57,682 bases of DNA. Origin: Pezizomycotina sp. ARF18. Its lineage: Eukaryota > Ascomycota. Shown here in pieces: positions 23,734-33,971 of this stretch. Numbering within the stretch: position 1 is the stretch's first letter; the number at the start of each line of letters is the position of its first letter. A program made the position numbers and the translations under genes. The notes beneath the pieces are model-generated. The model had not been told where the DNA came from. It saw nothing but the letters and a program-made list of their open reading frames with translations, and searched no databases. Location of the stretch: positions 1 to 57,682 of the forward strand of contig AZLU01000251.1 in the NCBI GenBank assembly GCA_002224055.1, given 5' to 3'.

Positions 23734-24586
23734 ATTTAGAGTAACCAGAACAAAAAAAAGCTAATTATTTTTGTAGAATTTGATTTGTTGAATGTTTTAG
23801 AGTGATCTAGGTTTAGGTCTAATTCTAGGGAAGCGAGCCTTTTTCGTCTTTTTGATATTATTTCGTAACTTGGTAAAGAGAGAATTTAGTAGAGGTATCT
23901 TGGTTCATTTAAATAATGAAAAAGTCCATCTGATAAGATACAAGCTCTGAATTAAATATAGCATTCAATCTCAAATTCGAAAAGTTTCTCTAGTGTTAAA
24001 CTTGAGCTACTAGTTACGATATTCAAGTGAAGTGGGGTACAGAAAGTGGCAGGCAAAATTATCAGGCTCTATCAGGTTTCTCGAGACACGTAGCAAATAC
24101 GAATTACAAGTAATATCTCGATATATATTATTCAGAGCGCTTTCCGGATTTTGTGACAATGCTTCGTTGAATTGCGTTCTACGTGTTGTAACAAGGTCTT
24201 ACTATTTATAGTAGCGTCCCGCCGTTCGACGCGAGCAGATCTGAAGCAGCAAAATCCTCAAAGGTATACTACATTGATTGTGTAGAGTGTTTTGAGTATG
24301 AGAACTGGGATTATGCTAAACAGATCTGTAAAGCGGCCCTTTTACTCCGGATTCCGTTCTTAGAGTAAATGCTTCACGGATGATTTCAATGTAAGTTTAT
24401 AGGTTAGTAATTAGCCCTCGCCCACGTTATGCGCGATATGTTACCGGATCTCAAACGAAAGAAATCCATGCTTTATAGAGCATTGAAGGTAAATGTTAAA
24501 CATAGGTCAACTGTCGGGCAACGAAATGATAGTAGAATAAAAGGAAGGATATATTGGAGATCCATAGAATGTATTCTTTAAAAAAC

Positions 24587-24613
24587 AAAAAAAAAAAAAA
24601 AAAAAAAAAAAAA
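24587..24613. repeat. Poly(A) tract, 27 bases
   Basis: Uninterrupted A run between YW-family genes 6 and 7. It lies in the 3' flank of gene 7. Confidence 0.95.
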
Positions 24614-24696
24614 CACTCTTTTTATTCGTTTTATCTATCGCTTTCCCGATAGTAATATTGTGGGAACACTATTTGTAAGATTGGACTGAGCGTAAT

Positions 24697-25065
24697 TTAT
24701 TCGTTTTTCTCAGGATTGTTCCAGCTCATCGAATGGTCTGTTAGCGCCTTCCCTAACCGTATCCAGCGCAACTCTGCCATTGCTTTTTTCTGTGCCTCTA
24801 AATATTGACACATGCTTCCGCAAATCGTTTCCATGGCTGCATTTCTGTCTCGGGAGTTGAGGTCTCCCAAAAATGGCCCCCAATAGCTTATAACATCGGG
24901 TGCAATATGCGTTGCGATGTGCTTCGCAACTTGCTTTGCTCCATCTTCATTGTCGGTGTAGTCAAGAAAGTATGGTGCAGCATGACGCCCAAGTTCGGTA
25001 GCGAACGAGCGCATTGTATCTGCAAAGCTAGACGAGCTCGTTGGGTTGCCGGGTCTTCGTGGCAT
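24697..25065 (-). CDS. YW-family tandem gene 7, intact, 122 aa, unknown function
   Basis: A clean ATG-to-stop frame. It starts MPRRPGNPTSSSSFADTMRS, contains QVAKHIATHIAPDVISYWGP and FLGDLNSRDRNAAMETICGS, then a helical stretch with YLEAQKKAMAELRWIRLG and a short polar tail (NNPEKNE). This is the best-preserved member and the most 5' of the array. A CTATATAA element lies about 180 bases upstream. A 27-base A run sits about 85 bases after the stop. There is no signal peptide or membrane segment. Function is unknown. The small size, absence of introns and tandem arrangement resemble fast-evolving lineage-specific gene families of fungi, but nothing here shows an effector or toxin role. Confidence 0.65.
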   Translation of the reverse strand: MPRRPGNPTSSSSFADTMRSFATELGRHAAPYFLDYTDNEDGAKQVAKHIATHIAPDVISYWGPFLGDLNSRDRNAAMETICGSMCQYLEAQKKAMAELRWIRLGKALTDHSMSWNNPEKNE

Positions 25066-25242
25066 ATCTAAATGATGATTGGAATGCTATTTCGGTATGT
25101 GGAAACTTCTTTGGATTACTGAGACTTTTAGGAGTATGAAAAAGATCTGGGTCTAGTATCTGAATGGTTCGAGATTAGAGTATTTTCGGAAAATGTGCTG
25201 GAAATGCGAAGAGTGTAGAATGAAATACAGGTCACCGAGTTT

Positions 25243-25253
25243 CCGTTATATAG
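25243..25253 (-). promoter_or_regulatory. Putative TATA box of YW-family gene 7
   Basis: CTATATAACGG on the minus strand, about 180 bases before the ATG at 25,065, at a distance similar to that of gene 1. Confidence 0.35.
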
Positions 25254-25259
25254 ATATTC

Positions 25260-28200
25260 AGTATATCTTGAGCCGGACAGAACCTTTGAATTTGAGATAG
25301 CCCACATTGAAAGACATGCTTGAAAAAACATGCTGGATTTAATTGACATATCACAACATCAAACTACAAACTCGAGAAGTACACCCCCCGCGGGGAGGGT
25401 AGAATCGCCGTAGACTTGTAGCACTAGCATTATAGAGGCCAATGAATAGCTTAATTACGCCCCGAAATTTGACATTTATCATATTTTGGCCCAAGAACCG
25501 CTGGTTAACTAGACGTTTTTGTTTCCGCCCCCAAGATGGATAGATCATCCCCCATTAAATGGGAATCAAGATCGATCAGTGGTTGTTCCAAAGGACAGCC
25601 TATTATACCGTATTTTTCCTTGCTTCTTATCTTAGTTACTATTGTATGCTTCAAGCTAACAATTTATATACTCCCTTGTAAGTATTGCATACGAGAATCG
25701 TATATGTTTGATACTCTATAAATCCGAGTACCGAAAAACCGTAGCGCTATTTTTATTATTTCGAAATATAACGATATGATCTACGGGACCTTTGCACCCA
25801 CATTACCGGAGACTAATAATATCTCAAGATTTAATTCAAAAGAAGTCACATCCCGCAGATGCCGAACCTACAAACCAGGGAGTTCTGGCTTAAAAGTAGA
25901 AAAATCAACCCTTTGCTGAATTGGTGAACAGCAGAAAAAGCCCATTATTACACTATGTGCGAAGCCTCGACTTTGGTAAGGCATTCTAAGCCATGGAGTA
26001 CTTGGAAGTTAGAATTGAGATTTTGGGAGTAAGAGTAATTTCAGGAGGAAGACAGTTTTGGTGACAAGGGCACAGGCAAGACGCTAGTGAGATACGCCCC
26101 ACTGTGACAACCTCCCGGAAGTATTGAAACTCAAGTGAGTTAGGTAGAAGCCAAACTCGGGAAGAGCTACAAGCAATGGACAAAAATTAATTGATCTATA
26201 TTCTCAACAACTTTTATAAACTACTCAATTCCAATATTTATTTTGGCAAACCCGCCTTTTTGCACCTCAAAATTCACTTATCACCTTAAATAAATATTTA
26301 TTTAAAGTAACAGGCAACACAACTGACCCATAGTCTAGATGAATGAGCGTAAATGAATCTCCTTTGCGTAAGCAGCTCATATCAAATGAAAGTCTATCGC
26401 GACTCAGAGTATACAATGTACCCCCATAGATTGAGAAGTAGGGGGGATCGATTGGACCTCTTAGGGTTTAGGCTTCGTACAAGGGAAAACTTGTTAAATC
26501 AGGTTTGCCTTTACCACCATCCAACTGCTTAGGAATGGTGGTTTATGCTTTTGCTGAAATTTCGTGTATTCTTTTTTTTTTTTAAAGTAGTCTATGGTTA
26601 AATTTTGAATATCTGTTTGTTCAGCACCTTCTGGACATTCTGAATAGCAAGCTGTTAAGTCTCAGAAGGATAATTTGCTGTTCTTAGGCGCCATCAAGCC
26701 GGTACGAATATATGTGCGCATAATAGGTGGGTACATTGGCCAATCCATAAACGAGTAAGAAAAATATACACCGCCTATCAGGGGTCAATGGAGAATGCTT
26801 CCTAGAAGAGGAGAGGGACCTTGTGTTACGGAATTGCAACCTTTCTGGATTTCTCGTTGAAGACTGGGTTCGATTGTCGTGTCAATTTGCTCTTACCTCG
26901 CGTTACATGCATCCATAAACAGCAAAATCGGTTGCTGGCCGTCTCCCAAATCCTGTATTCTTACGCTTCGTACGCTGGAAAAGCGAGAGACGTGAAATAT
27001 AGGTTATCGATATATTATTAGATGAAGGACTTATAGGCCGCAAAATGCAAAATTAATCAGTAACGCCTTTTCGATCAAGATAAGGCAGTGTGTCGTGGCA
27101 ACGACGCGCGATTCGCACGAACTTGACGAGCCAATCGAAAATACCTGAAAACACCATTCCAAGACAGCTCATGCTCGAAAATATCATGGCGTCAATAAAG
27201 CTGTACGTAATTATTGCTGACATGTTTGGTATGGAATGTTTTTGAGAATAATCTATTGAGTTGAAATATATATCTCTTACTCCACACTTCCCCCCACAAA
27301 CACAAGAAAAACCGGCCAACTCGATCTCCGCACGCATGCGTCGCCAGACGTGGAAACGTATGGTTCGTACAGCGGAATCGGGCCGACTCGCCATAGGCGA
27401 GAAAATTGCCGTTGGCTCCATTACAACGGAATCAAAATCTTGTAGGGCTCTTACTTATACCACAGAAGCAAGGAACTCGCACGGGTTTATGGCAATTTAA
27501 CACGACTCAACCCTCCTAAACAATTAAGAAGATAGATACCGTCTAATGATCTTATTGGTCATCTTTAGAGCTTCCATCGAATACTGTAAGGCCACGAACT
27601 AACACCTATTGGATCGCGCCGATGTTAGACATGATGCCGTCCACCTGGTTCGAAATAGTTTAGTCCACGTTTTGCCTCGAAGCTGTGTGTATCCCAATAT
27701 AGACAAACAATGAGCTTGGGGAGGGGGAAAAAGCCACTTGCTGGAATCTTACCCAGAATAAGGAATTGATTTACCTGCCCTACGACCTAAAGCTCGCCTG
27801 AAACTGCCGGAATTGGTTCGCTTTGCGGGCGATTGTAACCTCTACCGAAGAAGTTGGGTTCGATAAGCGAACCAGAAGAGGAGCCGACACGAAAAAGTCA
27901 GTTGTCAAAAGAGCGAATGCTGACACGAGTGTGGGGAATAACAGTATTATTGGCGCCTTTGACTGCTGGGGTACCTACCAAGTATATACCTATTACATGT
28001 CTGATTGACCTACATGTTGCGTTTTGCATAGAAAAGGAGGTTTTATAAGCCCTGCCTCCCCGCCCGAGCTGTTCAAGTCAGCTTTCATATTTTCTAGCTC
28101 CATTACTTGTCCTGCCTCTAGCCAGTTCTAGGGTTACATTACCAGTCGACCTTTACACAGCCGAGACACATTAGCTTCACAGGCTCGCAGTAGTCCAAGT

Positions 28201-28330
28201 TATTCATAGTATCCATCAATACTTCAAAATTGCCTGCGCTTCTAGTACTAGACAAGAACAATTTCTAGAGCAATATCCGGAAACACTTACGCCTTCCACT
28301 TCCTTCTAACTTTAACGCAAGAATTAAAAA
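25260..28330. other. No supportable gene
   Basis: Moderately AT-rich. Two frames were considered. A minus frame at 27,053-27,421 is open for 122 codons and has a hydrophobic second half. A plus frame at 27,854-28,048 reads SISEPEEEPTRKSQLSKERM followed by a membrane-like segment. Neither has splice partners or recognisable motifs. There is no clear continuation of the tandem YW array here. Confidence 0.4.
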
Positions 28331-28335
28331 AAAAA

Positions 28336-28728
28336 ATGCGTCCCGCTTCTCCAATCTGTTCTCCTCCCTCCAACCCCTTCTACCCATCAAACCGACTCTC
28401 TATAATACTCGAAGACCCTACGATGATGGTCGCTAAACCTCCTCCTGCCTCAATACCAGCACCACCACCACCTGATGCTCTACTTCCCGAAATCGCTCTT
28501 TTGATAGCAATGGTCGACGCTGCGATTGACGACTCGAGACAAATATACGCCGAAATAGCCGATGAAGAATCAAACGACATATCTTACTGGATCGATCGCG
28601 TCGAACAAGCGCTCGAAGACGCCGTTGTACACCAGGAACTCGAGCTTACGAAATTAAGAATAAACCAAGTGGAGAAGGAAGAGGAATGTAAATCGTGGTT
28701 TGAGTTACAGACGCCCGTGTCGCGGTAA
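28336..28728 (+). CDS. Intact 130-aa ORF, unknown
   Basis: The ATG follows a 10-A run, and the frame is clean to the TAA. The N-terminus is Pro/Ser-rich (including SIPAPPPPDALLPEIALL), followed by acidic helices: IDDSRQIYAEIADEESNDIS, then YWIDRVEQALEDAVVHQELE, and a Glu/Lys-rich end. There is no signal peptide. The DISYWIDRVEQ segment is reminiscent of the YW motif of the array 3 kb away, but it is on the other strand and the rest of the protein differs. A distant relationship is only a possibility. The ORF is longer than expected by chance and has coherent helix periodicity. Confidence 0.5.
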   Translation: MRPASPICSPPSNPFYPSNRLSIILEDPTMMVAKPPPASIPAPPPPDALLPEIALLIAMVDAAIDDSRQIYAEIADEESNDISYWIDRVEQALEDAVVHQELELTKLRINQVEKEEECKSWFELQTPVSR

Positions 28729-29198
28729 GTGAGGTAGGGATCCAGCTGAGGACGGGTGGATGTGGGTATACACAGGCCCACCGGCCATTTTCCTTTTGCA
28801 TGACGCCGACTATGAGCTCGGCGATAGAGATGTACGGCGGCGAAAGTCAGCTTTGTTCGTTCTAGACTATGCGGGGTGATATACTACTAAAAACGGAGAG
28901 GAAGCAGGATGGGTAGGCATTTTGTCGTTTGGGTTGACTTTTTCGGGTGTAATATGGCGTTCAGGTTTGTTTCTTAGCATTAGGGGTTTCGTCTTCATAC
29001 TACCTAAAGAACATGATGATAGATGTTCTTTAATTCTTTCATTTAGAGCGGTGCTCGCACCAGGGTTTCCTTTGTACCGCTTACGATTTACCTAAAACAT
29101 TATGCCTCCACGAAGATATTTTAATATTAATGTAGATAATCCTTGTAAGTGAGCTACGACCAATATATTAAAAGCATACTATTAGATATAAATTAGAT

Positions 29199-29256
29199 AT
29201 AATAGAAAGATGCTCTATTATAATAGAAAGATGCTCTATTATAATAGAAAGATGCT
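29199..29256. repeat. 21-bp tandem repeat, about 3 units
   Basis: The unit TATAATAGAAAGATGCTCTAT is present twice in full and once in part. It lies in the downstream flank of the Old Yellow Enzyme gene. Confidence 0.9.
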
Positions 29257-29425
29257 TATATAAGAATTCCTCTGAATACAATATTAAGATATTAACACGA
29301 AGAACACCATGAACCTTAGCGCCGAAAAATGTGGATAGAAATAAGGAAATGCCGTTGAGTGAAGACGATACAAGTTGCAAGACGCAGATATCGATAGTGG
29401 TACCATTAATAAGCAATATTAGCCA

Positions 29426-30672
29426 TCAGAGGTTGTAGGCCCTCCCCATCCTCACGATCTGGCTAGTGTAGAACATCGTCTCCAAGCCGGCGCCGACCGA
29501 ATTAAGCGGGACGAAAAACTTGACAATCTTATACATCCAGCCCCCCTTGACCTTTTCCAGGACTATCTTTGCCTCCTCGTCCTTGAGGCCCTTATTCAGG
29601 ATAATCTTTTTAGGAAGATCTGGAACGACAGCCGCTGGTCTAGCGATACCGATCAGGTCGACCGATCCTTCCTGAATAGCCTGTTCATGCCTTCCCGCGA
29701 CCTTAGACTCCGGTAACCATGATGATCGTATCTGGGAAAGTCTTGCGGAGGAGGTTCGCGAAGCTCAAGAAGAATGCCTCGCGCTTGCTCGTCGATGCCG
29801 CTACGGGTTCGTCCTTCGGGCCCATAGCCATATCAGGAGACTCGTAAGACCCGCCGGATACTTCGATGAAATCCACGCCAGCTTGGGTGATAAACCTGAT
29901 TTGTTCCAAGGCTTCATCTATACGGTCCTGCTGGAAATCCGTCGAGTTCAGCTTGATACCCACGCAGAATTCCGGCGACGTCTCGGCCCTGATTCGCTGC
30001 AGTATCTCGACGACAATGCGAGAACGGTTCTTGGTCGAGCCTCCGTAGTCGTCCGTGCGTAGGTTCATCTTCGGGGAGAGGAACAGTGAGAGTAAGTACC
30101 CGTGCGCGCCGTGTAATTGCACGCCTTTGAACCCGGCCTGGTGCGCCGTCTTCGCTGTTCTTACGAATCATCAATAACCTCCTTGATACCGTCGATCGTC
30201 AGCGCCTTGGAGTGCCAAACAACAACTTCCTAACTACCCTCGCGACAAACTGACTACCCAGATTCAACGGAATAGCGCTCGGAGCTACAGTCTTTCCGAA
30301 AAGCCCGCGTGTACCAGCACCGAGAGGCGATTGCCTTCCAGGGTGGCTGATTTGAACGACGGTCGGCGTCCCGTGCGCTTGCGAGGCATCCGCCCATTCT
30401 TTCCACCGTTTTAGAGCTTCGACATCGTCGACGTCGGGGACAACCACATCTCCCGGTTGACCGCGGTGGCGACCGTTTACCATTACGTTTCCGGTGATCA
30501 GCATGCCCCATCCGCCGTCGGCCCAGCGGGAGTAGGCGGCGATGTGCTTGTCGCTTGGCATGTTGCGCTCCGATGTGTTGGCCATGTTTTCGGCCATGGC
30601 GCCCTTGGCGGTGCGGTTGGGCAGCTCGAGGCCGCAGGGCAGTGTGACGGGGTCGGAGAGGGAGCGGGTCAT
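29426..30672 (-). CDS. NADH:flavin oxidoreductase, Old Yellow Enzyme family (frame-broken)
   Basis: An intronless-looking gene spanning 415 codons, the usual length of the fungal group. It has family motifs in order: PNRTAKGAMAENMA near the N-terminus, VQISHPGRQSPLGAGT, GFKGVQLHGAHGYLLSLFLS (His/His region of the active site), RTDDYGGSTKNRSRIVVEIL, GVDFIEVSGGSYESP, IMVTG, and SVDLIGIARPAAV (FMN phosphate region). The C-terminus reads KVKGGWMYKIVKFFVPLNSV and ends RMGRAYNL. The family reduces activated C=C bonds with FMN and NAD(P)H. The substrate here is unknown. The frame is broken near 30,203, near 30,170 and near 29,703; each break is a small indel with similarity resuming at once. It may be a damaged gene or an assembly artefact. 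It lies about 0.9 kb from the unknown gene at 31.5-32.9 kb on the same strand. Confidence 0.85.
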
Positions 30673-31537
30673 TGTCGTATAAAAATTATTGCGAGTGGAA
30701 AGCTTTTGTATCGCTTATATCGGAATTATATATCAATAATCTATGCAGACTAACAGAGCGTAAAATAGGCGATTCCAAAAGACTGGTATGCTCTACTATG
30801 CCAAAGTCGACGATGCGTATATACAGTTAATTTGACGATTTAGAAGGAAAGTTCTTCAGGCGGTCTCCTCCTATTTATATGAAAACCTAACACTTTTGTT
30901 CCCCAAGCTATACGGGTTTTTGGATGAACGCGTATCCGTACACATAGACGGATCCCGGAGCCCGTCTTTCTTGCCAGGGCAGTTGCGTAAGACAAAGAAC
31001 CAGACACCTCGGAGGATGAATCGATATCACTCGCACCGAGCGATATATCGGATGCCTCTACTAAACGTTCACTTCCAAGTTGGATAGAAACTGCTTTTCA
31101 ACCGCGGCAATTCCAAATTTTGCGTGATGAAACCCCTCTCTTGGCCCCCGTACCTTGCATGATCAACGGATGAACCCTTTCGCCGAGCCCGTGCAAACGT
31201 TGACGTTTTGGTTTTCTTCAGGATTGGCGCTACGCCGCTAAACAGGAAGCTTGCAATCTTTAAGTTCGGATCTAGTTCCATAAGAGGATGTGAGTAGAAA
31301 CTCTGCGCATAGACTCAGAAGGAGGGTTAATAGAAAAAATAGACCTATAGACTTGGACGCACGACGAAGATGTTCGCGCTGTACATGTGGTGCCGGAAAT
31401 CCGGTGCAATCTCTCCGTGCCTCGTAACCTAAAGTGCATTGGCCCCGAACCGAGGCACACGTTGAGGGTTCTAGAGCTTGGAATTATCGCTACTATTATA
31501 CTATTATTATTGTAAAGTGATAGTGTTATCGTTATCG

Positions 31538-32868
31538 TTAATCTAGATTGATCGCTATAGCAAAATCAAGCTGGCTCATTTGTAATAGATAGACCAAGCA
31601 GCTTCGACTTATCCGCTTTGGCGGAGCTGCTATCGAGTTTAGAAAGCCAATAAATGAGCGTGTCACCGCTTCGTCCGCCTCTGGATTCTTGCAATATTCG
31701 TTCAGAAATTTCTTGAGAAACCCGTTCCCGTTCTCCTCCGTCTTCGCCCCTGGCACTACTGGTTCTCCCTTGAGCCCCATTTCTAGAGCGTCGCTGATGA
31801 AGTATATCCCCTTTTCTCCAAACATTACGCTCTTGAATTCCGTATAGTCTTTAGAATGCATGTTGAAGCCGGGCTAGTCCTGCGCAAAGATCAGGAGGCC
31901 GCCTCGTAGTTGCGATAGCACCGCGTACTTTAGCCAGTCCTGATTCGCCGCCCTTTGGAACACGGTACGGATTGTATCTCCGCGCCGATTAAAGATGTTT
32001 CGGAAGTAAGTGGAAGGGTCACCGGCACCTATCAGAATACGATCAGAAGCCACCGCTTCGGTCAACGTCGACTCGGCCTTTTCCTTGCTATCATCCCATT
32101 CGTCCTTCCAATCGCAATACTTGTCCGCCCACCATTCATTCTGGTAATGTTTCTTCGCTAATTCCTGGAGGTACGGCCGGATGAAGGGAGGGTAACATAA
32201 TCGAGGGGGGAGTAATCCCGAACCAGTGATCCTCAATTGGCGCGAGCGTGAACCATTCCCTCAAAGTAGATGCGATATCATGACCCTCTCTCACATCCTC
32301 ACCAGCGAATCCAGATCTCGCGGTAAGAGTTTCGCGACGTAGACTTCTCTGTCTCGATCGCTGTTCTAGTATCTCGTGGATTTTTTGCTTCTCCTCGGGT
32401 ATTAAATCTTTCGGCGCCTTGGAAGATGCCTCTTCCATTTCTTTTGCTTTCCAGATCCAGGACCGAGTCTTCGTGGTAGACCTTGCGAATAGATTCGGCA
32501 GCCTCGTAATTGGGCAACCTCATGAGCCGAGCAGGGGGATGTCGTTAATGAATTCATTCCCCAAGACGATACTTGTAGCTTTACGCTCGAGCTCTGCTAC
32601 AGCGGCCTTGAAATTCGGATCCTCCGGATCGGGGGCGTACTTGTTCAATATCTCGGCCCGTTTTTCGAGTTTATGCTCGCCGATTTCCTTGGTTACATCT
32701 TCGGGGGACAGCACTTTTTTCGGAATCCACTTTCCAACTTTCCAAAACTTCGGAAAATTTTCGATGGAGAGCGTTCCTATACTGGGTGTAGTGGCATTCG
32801 AAGCAATGAGAGGTTTAGAGAAGCAATAGCCAGGCCAAATCGGCCGAGGGGCTGACAGTAAACTTCAT
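31538..32868 (-). CDS. Unknown protein, about 430 aa, frame-broken
   Basis: The likely ATG at 32,868 gives MKFTVSPSA. After a frame change the protein continues SIGTLSIENFPKFWKVGKWI, LSPEDVTKEIGEHKLEKRAE and TSIVLGNEFINDIPLLG. It then changes frame to MRLPNYEAAESIRKVYHEDS and again to MEEASSKAPKDLIPEEKQKI and TLREWFTLAPIEDHWF. After another change it reads QELAKKHYQNEWWADKYCDW, DPSTYFRNIFNRRGDTIRTV and LSQLRGGLLIFAQD. A TAG follows, then MHSKDYTEFKSVMFGEKGIY and DEAVTRSFIGFLNSIAAP. The pieces abut without gaps, suggesting one continuous gene with about five small breaks and no introns. It may end at 31,566 in a different frame. The protein is charged, helical and Trp-rich, with no membrane segment. 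I do not recognise the family and assign no function. Confidence 0.6.
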
Positions 32869-32879
32869 CGTAAATATTT

Positions 32880-33938
32880 TGTTATGCGTTCGGCATCTTG
32901 TTTACATAGGAATCGTTGGTAAGAACGCGTCGAAAATCTGAAGAGAATTGGTTTTCAAGATGTCTTAAATATTATTCAAAATACATCGCGCTCCAGACTC
33001 CAGCGATATCGCGTGTATTCAAGACATGGTACGCAATTGTCTCCTAATTACCTCAAACCTTAATAACTATACAATGTAAAAGCTACTGGTATACGCGCCC
33101 ATTCGCTCATATCACGACCAATACTTAGTGATTCATTCTAGACAACGATGTAACGACGAGCAAAGCAATTATAATGATTAGAACATCAACAAGTGTAGCC
33201 AAGATCCAATGGAATCCTCAAATTTAAAGTTTGTCGCTATTATTGTTATTGTAGCGCACTGTTCATATGATAATTATAGTCAAATCCGCATAAAATGTGT
33301 TTATATCCCGCCCAGTCCCGCTCGTCTTCAAGCTAAGGTTACCAAATCTTAGAGTCTTGGGGCAACGTGAAACTTTTTCCTAGGAGCGCCCCAAACTCAT
33401 ATAGTATAATATTTATCTCTATTTTTACTAGTGACGTTTAAAAATTAAAGAGGATGCTATATTTATTATTTGCCCCGTTTTTTATTTATATTTATTTATT
33501 TTTCTTATTAACCTTTTGTTGCAAACTCTAGTACCTGTTAAGAAAAACAAAAATAAAGAAGATTTTTTTATTCAACTGCGACAAATCGCCCTGATAAATC
33601 TACGCCATCAGCCAAAACCTCTCCAGTATACTTATTATATTACTATTGTCTAGAACTGCCCTTTCATTTATTTACTATATAGATCCTGATCGGAATATGC
33701 TTAAACGAAGATGCTAAAGCTCTGTTCGCTTGCTCTCTCATAAAAATTCATAAACGCTCACAAAGAAGATAGTTCCATAGACAAGTAGCTAAGCTGGTTC
33801 AACTCTAAAAAAAACTCTACGGGAAGTTATTTCTTTAGATATTCCCAAGAGGGACCCCTACCGCCTGCATAAACGATTTACGGGGTTAATATATCGTCAC
33901 GTTTAACTTCGTGGTTCTCATAATACAAAATCCCCGAC

Positions 33939-33971
<33 letters not shown>

